Virus record (IMG/VR): IMGVR_UViG_3300043398_000200
Span: 1 to 56,178 of that record
Length of the DNA stretch: 56,178 nt
Direction: 5' to 3' (one strand)
DNA from: a virus
Made by a program: the position numbers and the translations under genes. This document shows positions 24,800 through 33,513 of this stretch, one piece after another (within the stretch, counting starts at the first letter, position 1; each line of letters opens with the position of its first letter). The notes below the pieces were generated by a model that was not told where the DNA came from, did no database searches, and worked only from the letters and a program-made list of their open reading frames with translations.

Positions 24800-26316
24800 T
24801 ACAGCGCCGCCATGATGTAGAGGATCAGTTCGGTGTAGATCAAGCTATACCGGCCATTCTCCTTGGAGAGGAACGCCAGCTTGTCCGGGTCGATGCCTGC
24901 TTCGCGCGCAGCCTGTTCGACTTCCTGCGCGTACAGGCCGATGTGAATCTTGCCGTCAGGCTCCGACTTCCACCGGTACTTGCGGATCATCCGCTTCAGC
25001 GTCCATGCAAAGGTTTCATCCCTGGACGAGAACGGGCCAGCATCTTCCTTGAGGGTCTGATCGGACGTGACATGCAGTGCATTCACGCTCCAGATGTCTG
25101 CCCACGGCTTGCCTGATGATCCCAATGCACGAGTGCCATTCGTGTCAGGCTCCGTGTTCCCCTGACCGAGTACAATCGTCGATCCGTAAATATTAAGCGG
25201 GATGTATGTAGTAGTGCTGTTCCTATACGCCTGAACGAATCCTGCGGATGCGCCAGCCGAGTATCCGACCTGGACTGCGTTGTCTATCGCACCATCCAGC
25301 TCGTCCCCCCACTGCCCGTTGCCCTGGATCTCCATGCCGAAGCCAGTGACCATGCCGACGCCATCGGACACTTCCAGCAGATCGGGACCGGCCTTGATGC
25401 CTGACCTCGCCCACAAATAAGTGTAGACCTCTGCACAGTTGCGCGGCGGCACCTGATTCCACGGCTCGGGGCTGGCCGAAATAGCTGGGCCACATATGCG
25501 TACGGAGTTGTTGCCCCACACGCCCAGCTGCATCCAGTCCTCGGAAGAATTGGATACGTGCACACCCCAAACTGACCTGATGCTCCCGGCTGTGTCGTCG
25601 CTATCCACGAACCGCGAGAAAAACCCGCAGTGCTGTACGTCGCTACCGTTACTGTCAACGCCCTCGAAACTAATGGCATTCTCGTCGTCGGCCTTGACGT
25701 TGCGCATGACCAGGAAGGTGTGGCTGCCAACACCTGTCCGGTTCATCAGGATCAGCTGTGCGGCTTCACGCGTTACACCAACCGCCCCCACCTGCCCGGC
25801 GAGGACCATACCGCCATCAACCGAAACTATAGGTGCCCCACCATGATCCAGCTGCGACAGGGCATGCGACATCGACGAGTACCGCGCCGTCCAGCCCCAG
25901 GGGTAGGACAGATCCACTGGAGTAACGCCAGCGGCAATTTCTGCAGCGGATATCGGGAACGAACCTGTAATCGCCACCCACGCGCCACCCTGGCGGACTT
26001 CATGCTGCGAAGTGGTGCTGTTGTAGATGATCGTGCCGTCTTGCGGGTTCTTGAGATCATCCCGCATGGCCGTGGTCATCGTCGGCGGGTCCTGGCCGAG
26101 CGTCACCAGCCGGTCCGCACCTTGTACCTGCGCCAGCCCCAAAGCCACGAGGTCGCTCACACGGACGTAGGAGTCCATCAAGTTGCGGGTCCGCCTGGCA
26201 CCGATCTCGGTGTTCTCACGCAACAAGTTGATGGCCTTGGTGTGCGACTGCGGGTCGTCCGAAACCTCCGGTACTGTCGGGGTCTGACTATTAGGGCGGA
26301 GCCACAACGTCTTCAT
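24799..26316 (-). CDS. Tail fibre/spike with C-terminal S74 intramolecular chaperone
   Basis: The first 110 residues look like a virion-attachment region (charged helix NLLRENTEIGARRTRN, then GTIIYNSTTSQHEVRQGG). The middle is beta-rich. The C-terminal 110 residues are a peptidase S74 domain: the Ser-Asp of HVTSDQTLKEDAG, KYRWK, the IGLYAQEVE core and the closing LIYTELILYIMAAL helix. In this family the chaperone trimerises the fibre and cuts itself off before the conserved Ser. It is the last adhesin gene before the lysis genes. Confidence 0.88.
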   Translation of the reverse strand: MKTLWLRPNSQTPTVPEVSDDPQSHTKAINLLRENTEIGARRTRNLMDSYVRVSDLVALGLAQVQGADRLVTLGQDPPTMTTAMRDDLKNPQDGTIIYNSTTSQHEVRQGGAWVAITGSFPISAAEIAAGVTPVDLSYPWGWTARYSSMSHALSQLDHGGAPIVSVDGGMVLAGQVGAVGVTREAAQLILMNRTGVGSHTFLVMRNVKADDENAISFEGVDSNGSDVQHCGFFSRFVDSDDTAGSIRSVWGVHVSNSSEDWMQLGVWGNNSVRICGPAISASPEPWNQVPPRNCAEVYTYLWARSGIKAGPDLLEVSDGVGMVTGFGMEIQGNGQWGDELDGAIDNAVQVGYSAGASAGFVQAYRNSTTTYIPLNIYGSTIVLGQGNTEPDTNGTRALGSSGKPWADIWSVNALHVTSDQTLKEDAGPFSSRDETFAWTLKRMIRKYRWKSEPDGKIHIGLYAQEVEQAAREAGIDPDKLAFLSKENGRYSLIYTELILYIMAAL

Positions 26317-28124
26317 ATACGGTCCAGCGCCTTGGCAGTCTCAGCGATCTGCACGTTGCGCATGGTTGTGTTGCCATACATCTCGAACTGCCACTCGTCG
26401 CTCTTGTAACCGGACGGCAGGCGGTGGATGTCGCCGTCATGGATGAAGTGGTCGTACCGCACAATGCCGTCGGCGTACACAATGAATCGCACGTATGGCA
26501 GGACCTCATCGACCAGATCCAGCATGTAAAGCTCGCTGCCCCCGATGGGATGTCGCCCGTTCACCGTGGCTGAATGCGCCTGGATTCGTCCGCCTACGCA
26601 GCCCATTGAGCCGATAGACGCCAACCGCCCGGCGGCGAAGCGCGTGTTGTTGAATGTGGCGTGCCCCGTAATGATGCTCTCACCAAGAACGGGAGCCTCA
26701 GTGTCAAAGTTCAGGCGAAACGCGCCGTAGTTGAACGGTTTGTCCATCTGAAAGATTTTCGACTTCCACCGCCACGACACCGGCTTCGTCCCTATCGGGT
26801 TCCACTCCATTGCAAAATTGTTGGCCAGGATCGAGACGTTGCCGGTATACGGGTCGGTCTCGATGCCGACCACGTTCCTGAACGACGTGAGGTCGATGAA
26901 CTTTGCGGCCTGTTCCGTGGGGTCGATGATGAACCCTTTGGACGAGCTGTAGAAGGCAATGTACTGTGCCCCAAGCTGCGCAGCGAAAATCGTGGAAGGG
27001 CTGTACTCCGCCCACTCCTTCTTGGTGAACAGGCTCTGCGTGAGCGGAATGACACCCGACGTGTTGACCAGCTTCAAACCATCAATGGACGGATACACCG
27101 CGCCGGCGATAGTCCCCACCATGCCGCGCCGTGAAAGACAGGGGGCAACCGTGCCCAGCTTCTGCATGGTGAACGCGGCGGGAGACACACCGGAGCCGGC
27201 ATATGGAACCGATGCCGTGCCAATGACCAGCGTCGTCCCCCACACAGCCAGGCCAACGATGTCAAACTCTGTTGCAAGTTCGTATTCAACAGGCCAGGCG
27301 TGAGGCCGGTAAGGCTCGCTGAACAGCAAGCGACGGCCAACCCAGCCAACGAGATATCCGCCAGGCATCACCACCCAGCCGACCATATCCGATGGCGGCA
27401 TCGCCCAGGTCGTGGAGGCCAGAATGCTGTTCAACACCACCACGTCGTCCGCAATGGTGTCGTTGTAACTGGTAGTGGCAAGATCGATCTCAGCCACGAA
27501 ATAGAACAGCGCACTGCTCTGACCCGGCACAGTGCGGTAGATACGCTTCTTCGTGATGTTGCGGTTGGCCGCGTCCGCCACAGTCGTCGAGATGGCGGTT
27601 ATCGCCCATGTGCCAGCATCACCGGTGGCGAGGGTCGGAGGGGAAGGCTGCCCTTCTTCCCCGTACGCGCTCACAAAGGTGCAGACATACGCCCGCGTGT
27701 AATCTGAACCACCGGGCGGCGTCACGGTCATCGCAGTCGGCACGATGGGGACACCCAGGTAGAACGGCGCGCTGGCCGCTACGATGCGTGCCTTCGTGTT
27801 GTATGACGGGCGGTCGCTGTCTCCTACCCAGTAGTAACGCTCATACGAATCATTGACTACGGGCGAGCGCACCACATCCGTGTTGTAGGAGTCGAACGTC
27901 AGCCATGCTGCTGGGTCGGTGCCATATACGCGCACGGCCCGTTTGACGGCGTAGCCGGCGGCTGTGAAATCAGCCAGTTCCGCAAGCTCGTTGAACCCTT
28001 GTAGCTCACCACTGAGCAGGCTCGCATTCTCGGCTATGGTCGCGGCTTTGTCGGGTAGCAGACGATCAGCGCGTCGCGGGATGCGACCCTGAAAGTCGTC
28101 CAATACCCTACCGTTCTCTGCCAC
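26313..28124 (-). CDS. Tail hub/nozzle-like structural protein (603 aa)
   Basis: A beta-rich protein with repeated short blade-like elements (YLVGWVGRRLLFSEPYRPHA, TTLVIGTASVPYAG, YIAFYSSSKGFIID, GNVSILANNFAMEW) suggesting a propeller. Its location between the adaptors and the S74 fibre is where podoviruses encode the nozzle or hub. The start is GTG at 28124, four bases after the previous stop, with no strong ribosome site, so coupling is likely. The exact tail role is inferred. Confidence 0.65.
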   Translation of the reverse strand: MAENGRVLDDFQGRIPRRADRLLPDKAATIAENASLLSGELQGFNELAELADFTAAGYAVKRAVRVYGTDPAAWLTFDSYNTDVVRSPVVNDSYERYYWVGDSDRPSYNTKARIVAASAPFYLGVPIVPTAMTVTPPGGSDYTRAYVCTFVSAYGEEGQPSPPTLATGDAGTWAITAISTTVADAANRNITKKRIYRTVPGQSSALFYFVAEIDLATTSYNDTIADDVVVLNSILASTTWAMPPSDMVGWVVMPGGYLVGWVGRRLLFSEPYRPHAWPVEYELATEFDIVGLAVWGTTLVIGTASVPYAGSGVSPAAFTMQKLGTVAPCLSRRGMVGTIAGAVYPSIDGLKLVNTSGVIPLTQSLFTKKEWAEYSPSTIFAAQLGAQYIAFYSSSKGFIIDPTEQAAKFIDLTSFRNVVGIETDPYTGNVSILANNFAMEWNPIGTKPVSWRWKSKIFQMDKPFNYGAFRLNFDTEAPVLGESIITGHATFNNTRFAAGRLASIGSMGCVGGRIQAHSATVNGRHPIGGSELYMLDLVDEVLPYVRFIVYADGIVRYDHFIHDGDIHRLPSGYKSDEWQFEMYGNTTMRNVQIAETAKALDRI

Positions 28125-28127
28125 GAA

Positions 28128-29219
28128 TCACCATACCGCCTGGAAGTCGCAACGCTCAGGATCGACCAGTGAATCTGTACTGTCCACGACAAGGATGCGG
28201 AAGCCCGATCCCGTGATTGGAGTCGCCTCATCGAGGAATGCCTTCAGGACCCCAATGGATGAGTGGTTCATGACCGTCACATTGATTGACTGACCAGTTC
28301 CAGCCCCTGCGGTGTACGTGACATCGAACACGCCCTGTGCGCTTCGTACCACCGTGCAGTTGCCAAAGGTGCCACTGGCCGCTGCATCGAAAGTGCCCCA
28401 TGCACGCACGCCATACACCGGAGCAGCCCCACCAGAAGTTGCCAGCTTCGTGGCCGTCGTGGCCGTCGTGGCCGCCGTGGCCGTGGGGACTGTACCAGTT
28501 ACCTGACTGGCCCCGTCGATAGATATCAGCCCCTGCATCTGAGTCACGAAGTACGACAGGGTGCACTTGCGGAAAAAGTTGTCCCCACCACCCAGCGTCA
28601 CCATGACCTGCGTGAATCCGGCAGTCAGAGCAGGATTCTCGGCGTCAGTGCTGGCCTGACTGAAGTGATTAGCGAAGACATGCCCGCTGGCGCTGTAGCG
28701 CACGAGCTTGCCTGCTTCATAAGTCGTACCACTACCAGGCAGCAACCCCTGCAGAGTGTCAGCATCCAGCCCACTGCCGATGCCATCGTTACCTGCGTGC
28801 CATACCGTACTGCCGGCAATGGTGGAGCCAGAAGCCAGTGCCGCGGCGGCCGCGAAAGTGATTGCGTCATCGAAGGTGTAGTTACCCTTCACATGCCCGC
28901 CCTCAACCTGAATCATGCGTTCAAGGGTGCCGCGAGTCAGGCGGACCTCTATGCGATCACCAGTGAGCCAGTTAAGCGCGGTCGAGCCTTCCTGTGCGCG
29001 CACGACGGTCAACACATCAGTTGAGCGCCCCGTGCACTTCACATACTCAATATGCCCGGCCGCATCCTCCAGGGCGAGTATGGCGTGCTGGTTTGCACCA
29101 GGAGAAGGGAACAGTGCCCCGTAGCCACTCTCGACCTGGATCGAAGTAGCTACAGAATTGATGCCAGCAGCCAGCAGTGCGCTGGCGTTGTTGGTGAAAA
29201 TCTGTGTGCTGACGGGCAT
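28128..29219 (-). CDS. Tail fibre-like protein (363 aa)
   Basis: The N-terminal 110 residues form a virion-binding-type domain (ASALLAAGINSVATSIQVES, then VVRAQEGSTA, common at the head of phage fibres). A fibre shaft follows with STVWHAGNDGIGSGLDADTL, a motif found in many fibres, then low-complexity Ala/Thr text (TATAATTATTATKLA) and a beta-rich C terminus. A clear AGGAG site precedes the ATG. Confidence 0.75.
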   Translation of the reverse strand: MPVSTQIFTNNASALLAAGINSVATSIQVESGYGALFPSPGANQHAILALEDAAGHIEYVKCTGRSTDVLTVVRAQEGSTALNWLTGDRIEVRLTRGTLERMIQVEGGHVKGNYTFDDAITFAAAAALASGSTIAGSTVWHAGNDGIGSGLDADTLQGLLPGSGTTYEAGKLVRYSASGHVFANHFSQASTDAENPALTAGFTQVMVTLGGGDNFFRKCTLSYFVTQMQGLISIDGASQVTGTVPTATAATTATTATKLATSGGAAPVYGVRAWGTFDAAASGTFGNCTVVRSAQGVFDVTYTAGAGTGQSINVTVMNHSSIGVLKAFLDEATPITGSGFRILVVDSTDSLVDPERCDFQAVW

Positions 29220-29227
29220 GCTCGCTC

Positions 29228-29863
29228 CTACTTAGCGAAGGGTGGGAACCGCCACGCCTGCGCTCCATTGTTGCCCTGCTTGGCAATGGCGGCATACTTG
29301 CCGATGGCCGCGCGGAAACGCTTCATGTGGTATGCCGCACGCGTTGGATCTGAGTATGGCTTCGCAGGCTGCGCGTACAAGCGCCCCAGCGTGCCATCGA
29401 GGATGGCCATGTAGTGATCCTGCGTCGCAATGTTGTGCAGGGAAGTCGCCGCCGATGCAGGTATTACTGCCGCCCACATCCGCATTTTTCCAGTGAGTGT
29501 ATTGCGTGGCTTGGGGTACAGGCCAATCGAGGTCGGATATCCAGTCTGCACAAAAAAGGCAGCAGGTACTTCCGCAGAAGCAGTGTCACTGTCCACCGGT
29601 TCCGCCGCAAGCGGATTGATTGGCAGGCCGTTGATGAATACCCCCAGTACCTGATAGACCTCGTATACGCTCGGCTCCACCGCATTGGCCGTGTGGTAGA
29701 TGGTGTTGGCAGTGACGTTCTGCGCCGGCAGGAGGATCCGCCACGCCTTGCTCTCACGGTAGAACTCGCGCATTGCCAGCTGGAGTTCCCGCTTCACGGT
29801 CGGGCGCGATGCGCTCGGTGTGTAGGCCAGGAGGTCTTTCAACCATGCAGTGTAGACAGCCAT
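29228..29863 (-). CDS. Head-tail connector / tail-tube-type protein (211 aa)
   Basis: The protein is alpha/beta, begins AVYTAWLKDLLAYTPSASRP, has a central section with NTIYHTANAVEPSVYEVYQV, and ends in a basic helical tail (YHMKRFRAAIGKYAAIAK). The order capsid, 120-aa adaptor, this gene, then fibre and hub corresponds to the second adaptor or tail tubular A position of podoviruses. Start and stop overlap both neighbours. Confidence 0.6.
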   Translation of the reverse strand: MAVYTAWLKDLLAYTPSASRPTVKRELQLAMREFYRESKAWRILLPAQNVTANTIYHTANAVEPSVYEVYQVLGVFINGLPINPLAAEPVDSDTASAEVPAAFFVQTGYPTSIGLYPKPRNTLTGKMRMWAAVIPASAATSLHNIATQDHYMAILDGTLGRLYAQPAKPYSDPTRAAYHMKRFRAAIGKYAAIAKQGNNGAQAWRFPPFAK

Positions 29864-30225
29864 TACAGTCCAACCACCTGTTGCTTGAACTGTGAAAGAA
29901 GGGTCATGGCACGGTTGTCCACGGCGAACTCGTCGTCGAGGAACTCAGTCGAGCCGGTAACAAAATAGATCATCGAACCGAAAAACATCATCGGCAGGTC
30001 GAACTCATTGCCGAGGTCAGAACTGGTGATTTCGGGGACGATCACATCGTCTGCGTCGTCATCATACTGATCACGGAACACTTCGGGGCGCAGACGCGCA
30101 ATCTCCTGCAGGCCCCTGTTCAGGGCGCGCAGGAGCGTCGTATTGTCGTACCTGTAACGCTCAGAGTCAGTGTCCTGCAGGATGATCCGTGCATCATCGA
30201 GCAGTTCCTGGTAGGTCCGTGCCAT
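29863..30225 (-). CDS. Head-tail adaptor, DUF6682-like (120 aa)
   Basis: The opening TYQELLDDARIILQDTD followed by TLLRALNRGLQEIARLRPEVF matches the helical start of the phage adaptor family DUF6682. The C-terminal half contains a hydrophobic stretch (MMFFGSMIYFVTGSTEF) and an acidic region. A strong AGGAGG site precedes the ATG. As the first gene after the major capsid gene it would form the ring beneath the portal. Confidence 0.75.
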   Translation of the reverse strand: MARTYQELLDDARIILQDTDSERYRYDNTTLLRALNRGLQEIARLRPEVFRDQYDDDADDVIVPEITSSDLGNEFDLPMMFFGSMIYFVTGSTEFLDDEFAVDNRAMTLLSQFKQQVVGL

Positions 30226-30242
30226 CTCAACCTCCTGGGACC

Positions 30243-30264
30243 CCTGGGGGTGTTACCCCCCAGG
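30243..30264 (-). terminator. Strong hairpin after the major capsid gene, no U-tract
   Basis: CCTGGGGG (30243-30250) pairs over eight bases with CCCCCAGG (30257-30264) around a six-base loop. It lies between the capsid stop (30283) and the adaptor start (30225). On the transcribed strand it is followed by GGTCCCAGGAGG and not by a T run, so it is more likely an mRNA-protecting or partial attenuating hairpin than a full terminator. Confidence 0.5.
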
Positions 30265-30282
30265 AGTATTCACAGGCTGGGA

Positions 30283-31266
30283 TCAGCCCCTGGCGATGAC
30301 CGCCCGGCCGATTGCCACGCCGTTCACGACGCGGTAACCGTACACCTGCAGGCCGCGCACGAGATTGGAGAAGCTGCGCTCGCTGCGCAGGGTCTCCATC
30401 TTGGTGAACTGCGACGCGAAGGTCAGAGCGGCCTTCGTGCCGAAGTACATCGTGCTCGTATCGACGGCGCTGTCCAGAGCGGGCAGCAGGTTCGACTGGT
30501 ACAGCGTGAACCGGTCGATCATGCCGAGCCGACCATTGCGCAGGATCGAGGAACCGTCACCCGTGAGGGAGGCGTTCTTCAGATCCGACTTCTTGATCAG
30601 CGCGCTGACCCACGGCGGAATGATCATCCACCGACCATTTTCCGGCAGGTTCTGCTCGTCGAGCACCTGGCCGGCATCCACGATGAAGTCCAGGACGGAC
30701 ATGTCGTTCGACGTGCTGTCGCCCGCTTCCGTGCCCTGGCCCACCTTGCTGATGTACAGCGGCGAGGCCGCCGTGCCCAGGCGGATCGTGGCGGACAGTG
30801 CACCGGCCGAGTTGCCACGGTTGGCGCTGTTCACGTCCGAGGTTGTACCCAGGTACGACAGGACCGCGGTATCGACCGCGATCTTCATCTGCTCGGCCGC
30901 ATCCTCGGCCCACATCGACATCATGTCGATGTCGGACTGGACATCCATCACATCGTCGAGTGCCAGGTTGAAGTACTTGGCCTGGTCGATCGTGAGATCG
31001 ATCTTCGTGCTCGACGGACGCTGAATGCTCAGGTCCTGGTCGGTGGTGTAGTCCGAGATCGTGATCGTCGGACGGACGCGGATGTGAACCGTGTCGCCCT
31101 TGTTCTTGATCTCACCCTCGTAGTCCGTGTTGGCAATGGCCGCGAGGACCGTCGCCGCGTAGAACTTTTCGAGCAGCTTCCCGGACCAGATCTCCGGGAT
31201 GAACTGGCCGGCGTAAGCCGGGCTGGGCGTTGAACCTGCCCACGGTGTACCAACTGGAAATGCCAT
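30283..31266 (-). CDS. Major capsid protein (327 aa)
   Basis: Position (directly after the scaffold gene and before the adaptors), length and composition identify the coat protein. It has an extended N-terminal arm (FIPEIWSGKLLEKFYAATVL), acidic beta segments (GDTVHIRVRPTITISDYT), a central helix-rich region (ALDDVMDVQSDIDMMSMWAE) and a C-terminal beta stretch. This fits the HK97 fold, though no single motif proves it. AGGAGC lies in front of the ATG. Codon use is strongly GC-biased compared with the neighbouring genes, as expected for the most abundant protein. Confidence 0.85.
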   Translation of the reverse strand: MAFPVGTPWAGSTPSPAYAGQFIPEIWSGKLLEKFYAATVLAAIANTDYEGEIKNKGDTVHIRVRPTITISDYTTDQDLSIQRPSSTKIDLTIDQAKYFNLALDDVMDVQSDIDMMSMWAEDAAEQMKIAVDTAVLSYLGTTSDVNSANRGNSAGALSATIRLGTAASPLYISKVGQGTEAGDSTSNDMSVLDFIVDAGQVLDEQNLPENGRWMIIPPWVSALIKKSDLKNASLTGDGSSILRNGRLGMIDRFTLYQSNLLPALDSAVDTSTMYFGTKAALTFASQFTKMETLRSERSFSNLVRGLQVYGYRVVNGVAIGRAVIARG

Positions 31267-31298
31267 GACTGATGCTCCTGAAGTGAATTGAGAAACGG

Positions 31299-32396
31299 TT
31301 AGCGAACGCGTCCTTCACGCTGAGCCGCGAAGATGTCAGCTTCGAGCCGCTTGGCCTCGGTGCTGCCGGCCTTGATCTGCCCCGTGCGAACAGCGGAGTA
31401 GAACTGACCGATTTCCCCGCGGGTCCATACCCGCTTACCGGACCCTTCCTGAGCGCCAGCCGGGCCAGGCTTTGCGGTGCCTGGCGCGATGAAGCCTTCC
31501 AGCGTCTTCCCAGCAGCCGGCGCAGGGGCCGATGCGGGAGCGGGAGGGGGCGTCACTGCTGCGTGTTCGTTCTGGTATCCAAGAAAAAACGCCACGACGC
31601 GGGATGCTTCGTGGGCCTGATACGCTTCGGTCAGCAGGTCACCGCGCACCCTTCCGGTGTACGGGTCCCTCTGATCAAGCCACTGCAGGAACCCCTGATC
31701 AGTGTTCTGCTGCTGCCAGTTTGGGACAGCCTCAGAAAGCTCATCAAAGAAACGTCCTGCCGTATTGCGCTGCATTTCTTCCTTCGCCGCCTTAGCGTCG
31801 TTGGATGTCTGTGCAAGCTGCTTTGCCACCGGCTGCAGGCGACGATCAACCTCGCTCAGCACGCTGCCGTTTTCCTCACGGGCAACGCGACGAACTACGT
31901 CAATGAGGTCTGCTCCGAACTCCTGAACTTCCTCGTCCTTGACGAGGCGCTGCCCCTGTGGCGCGGGGGCGGGCTGTGCCGGTGCAGCGGGCTGCTGTGT
32001 ACCGAGCGAGGCCAGGAGTGCCTGGGTCGAGGTCAGCTGGCTCGTAAGCTGGCGGACCTGATCGATCAACTGGTTGGTCTGCGCCTGAAGGCGTGGAACT
32101 TCGGCGTTATATTTGCCCTGCAGAACCTTGTACCGCTGCTCGAAGTCGGGCGCGGGTGCCGGGGTAACATTCGCCGGCGGCGCGGGCGTCGGTTCTGGCG
32201 AAGGGGCGGGTGTCTCGGCGGGCGCGGGAGCGGCGGCGACAGGCTGCTCAACCGGTGTCTCGGCAGGCGCAGGAGCGGCGGCGACGGGCGCGTGCGGGTC
32301 CGGCTCAGGCGGTGTCGGGTCTTTCCCGTAGACCTCCTTGCTCAACTGGTTGGCCCGGTCAATCTGTGCCTGTACGGCTTTCGGCAATGCGCTCAT
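31299..32396 (-). CDS. Scaffolding protein (365 aa)
   Basis: Immediately upstream of the coat gene. It has a disordered Pro/Ala-rich N-terminal third in which the segment VAAAPAPAETP occurs twice in tandem, a long coiled coil (YNAEVPRLQAQTNQLIDQVR), an acidic helical middle and a basic C terminus (RVWTRGEIGQFY ... FAAQREGRVR). A basic C-terminal end that docks to the coat protein is usual for phage scaffolds. Start ATG with AAGGTGA upstream. Confidence 0.82.
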   Translation of the reverse strand: MSALPKAVQAQIDRANQLSKEVYGKDPTPPEPDPHAPVAAAPAPAETPVEQPVAAAPAPAETPAPSPEPTPAPPANVTPAPAPDFEQRYKVLQGKYNAEVPRLQAQTNQLIDQVRQLTSQLTSTQALLASLGTQQPAAPAQPAPAPQGQRLVKDEEVQEFGADLIDVVRRVAREENGSVLSEVDRRLQPVAKQLAQTSNDAKAAKEEMQRNTAGRFFDELSEAVPNWQQQNTDQGFLQWLDQRDPYTGRVRGDLLTEAYQAHEASRVVAFFLGYQNEHAAVTPPPAPASAPAPAAGKTLEGFIAPGTAKPGPAGAQEGSGKRVWTRGEIGQFYSAVRTGQIKAGSTEAKRLEADIFAAQREGRVR

Positions 32397-32403
32397 GCGT
32401 ATA

Positions 32404-32655
32404 TCACCTTGGTTGTGGAACTGCTTTGTTCAAACGCTTCTCGAGAGTGTCACGCGCCGTACTGGCGGCGACGACGAAATCACGGATCGTAACGACTGCA
32501 CCAGCTGCGCGAAGCCGCTGTTCCTCGTTCCCACTGATGCATCGTTCAATCTCATCACGCTCTGCTTCTTTCAGCATCGCAACGACAACTTCAAAGTCCT
32601 GGTTCCCATGAAGGCTGGCCAGGGCCTGGAGTTGTCGTTGCGACAGCGGCTTCAT
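32404..32655 (-). CDS. Small helical protein upstream of the scaffold gene (83 aa)
   Basis: ATG at 32655 overlaps the preceding stop (ATGA); the in-frame TTG at 32673 is less likely. The product is all-helical and charged (LSQRQLQALASLHGNQDF, ERDEIERCISGNEEQRLR). It belongs to the capsid assembly module by position. Family not recognised. Confidence 0.65.
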   Translation of the reverse strand: MKPLSQRQLQALASLHGNQDFEVVVAMLKEAERDEIERCISGNEEQRLRAAGAVVTIRDFVVAASTARDTLEKRLNKAVPQPR

Positions 32656-32849
32656 GCGAAGGGGCGCAACCAACGCTGCTTGCGGGCCTTCACGTCGTCA
32701 GCGTCGTTGTCATCCACGACCGGTGCCGACTTGCCGTGATGCCCCGCCATGCGGTGCTCCACGGCTGCATGCCCCACCTGCACGTCTGCCACTCCAGCTG
32801 GGTTGGACAGCTTGTGCGACTTGACGACCTTGTTCCCCTTGCTGAGCAT
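32652..32849 (-). CDS. Small hypothetical protein (65 aa)
   Basis: ATG at 32849 shares its first base with the upstream stop (TGATG); a GTG three bases earlier is an equal alternative. The product is basic and His/Asp-rich (VGHAAVEHRMAGHHGKSAPV, DDNDADD). No family recognised. It is co-transcribed with the scaffold and capsid genes from the promoter at 33116-33144. Confidence 0.55.
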   Translation of the reverse strand: MLSKGNKVVKSHKLSNPAGVADVQVGHAAVEHRMAGHHGKSAPVVDDNDADDVKARKQRWLRPFA

Positions 32850-33073
32850 CACGCACCCGGTGCCGTGACATCGGCCGAGCGGCCGCCGTGGCCACCACTC
32901 ACGCCGCTGGTGCGGTTGGGCGGGATGTTGGTGTTGCCCTTGGTCGAGCCGAGAAACTTGCCACTGGGGCTGCCGCCGTGGCTCTCACCGCTGCCGCCGC
33001 CACCCTGGGACACGTTGGTGTTGCGGTCGGTGTTGCCCTTGGTTGGGCCGAGAAACTTGCCTGAAATACCCAT
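32849..33073 (-). CDS. Glycine-rich small protein with internal repeat (74 aa)
   Basis: An AGGAG site eight bases upstream fixes the ATG at 33073. The protein is almost fully disordered and contains a duplicated block: SGKFLGPTKGNTDRNTN and, 33 residues later, SGKFLGSTKGNTNIPPN, separated by a Gly/Ser run. It is the first gene after the internal promoter, so it may be made in large amount with the capsid. Possible decoration or linker protein; function unknown. Confidence 0.6.
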   Translation of the reverse strand: MGISGKFLGPTKGNTDRNTNVSQGGGGSGESHGGSPSGKFLGSTKGNTNIPPNRTSGVSGGHGGRSADVTAPGA

Positions 33074-33115
33074 GTTCGAACTCCTGTTTGGAATGCTCCA
33101 CACACGGTGGGGGTG

Positions 33116-33144
33116 AATATACTCGCGCTGTTTACAGTTTACAA
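33116..33144 (-). promoter_or_regulatory. Sigma70-like promoter before the capsid module
   Basis: On the minus strand TTGTAA (33144-33139) and TATATT (33121-33116) are separated by exactly 17 bases. The predicted start near 33108 lies in the only gap of this part of the late cluster, 35 bases before the gene at 33073. It would give extra transcription of the small genes, scaffold and major capsid gene. Confidence 0.55.
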
Positions 33145-33513
33145 ACCCATGCCGAGGCCAAAACTAGTCCGGTACCGGTCCACATAGCCGCCGGGGGGCT
33201 GCGAAGTGATCGTGAAGGCGTTGGAATCGGTATCCCCCGACCCGTTCGTGCCGGTCACAACGATACCTCCAAACACGCCAGTACTGGTCGGCGTACCCGA
33301 CAGAACGCCCGTACCAGTGTCAAAAGACACCCCTGTCGGCAGAGTGCCAGCAATCGAGTAGCTGGAGGCACTGGTGAAGTAGGCGCTGAAGTCTATCGGC
33401 GTCATGGCGACGTTGTAGGTCAGCGGCTGGTCCGGGATGGGGCCAGTAAAAGTCGGTGGTCCTACAACCGCCTCGCCGCCGGCGAACCCCAGGTTCATCA
33501 GAAAGGCGAGCAT
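33139..33513 (-). CDS. Ig-like (He_PIG type) domain virion protein (124 aa)
   Basis: ATG at 33513 overlaps the upstream stop (TGATG). After a hydrophobic start (MLAFLMNLGFAGG) comes a putative immunoglobulin-like domain with SYSIAGTLPTGVSFDTGTG then LSGTPTSTGVF, the classic He_PIG pattern, ending in a Gly/Tyr-rich tail. Ig-like domains on phage virions bind surfaces weakly or decorate capsids and fibres. The gene's end carries the -35 element of the capsid promoter. Confidence 0.7.
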   Translation of the reverse strand: MLAFLMNLGFAGGEAVVGPPTFTGPIPDQPLTYNVAMTPIDFSAYFTSASSYSIAGTLPTGVSFDTGTGVLSGTPTSTGVFGGIVVTGTNGSGDTDSNAFTITSQPPGGYVDRYRTSFGLGMGL

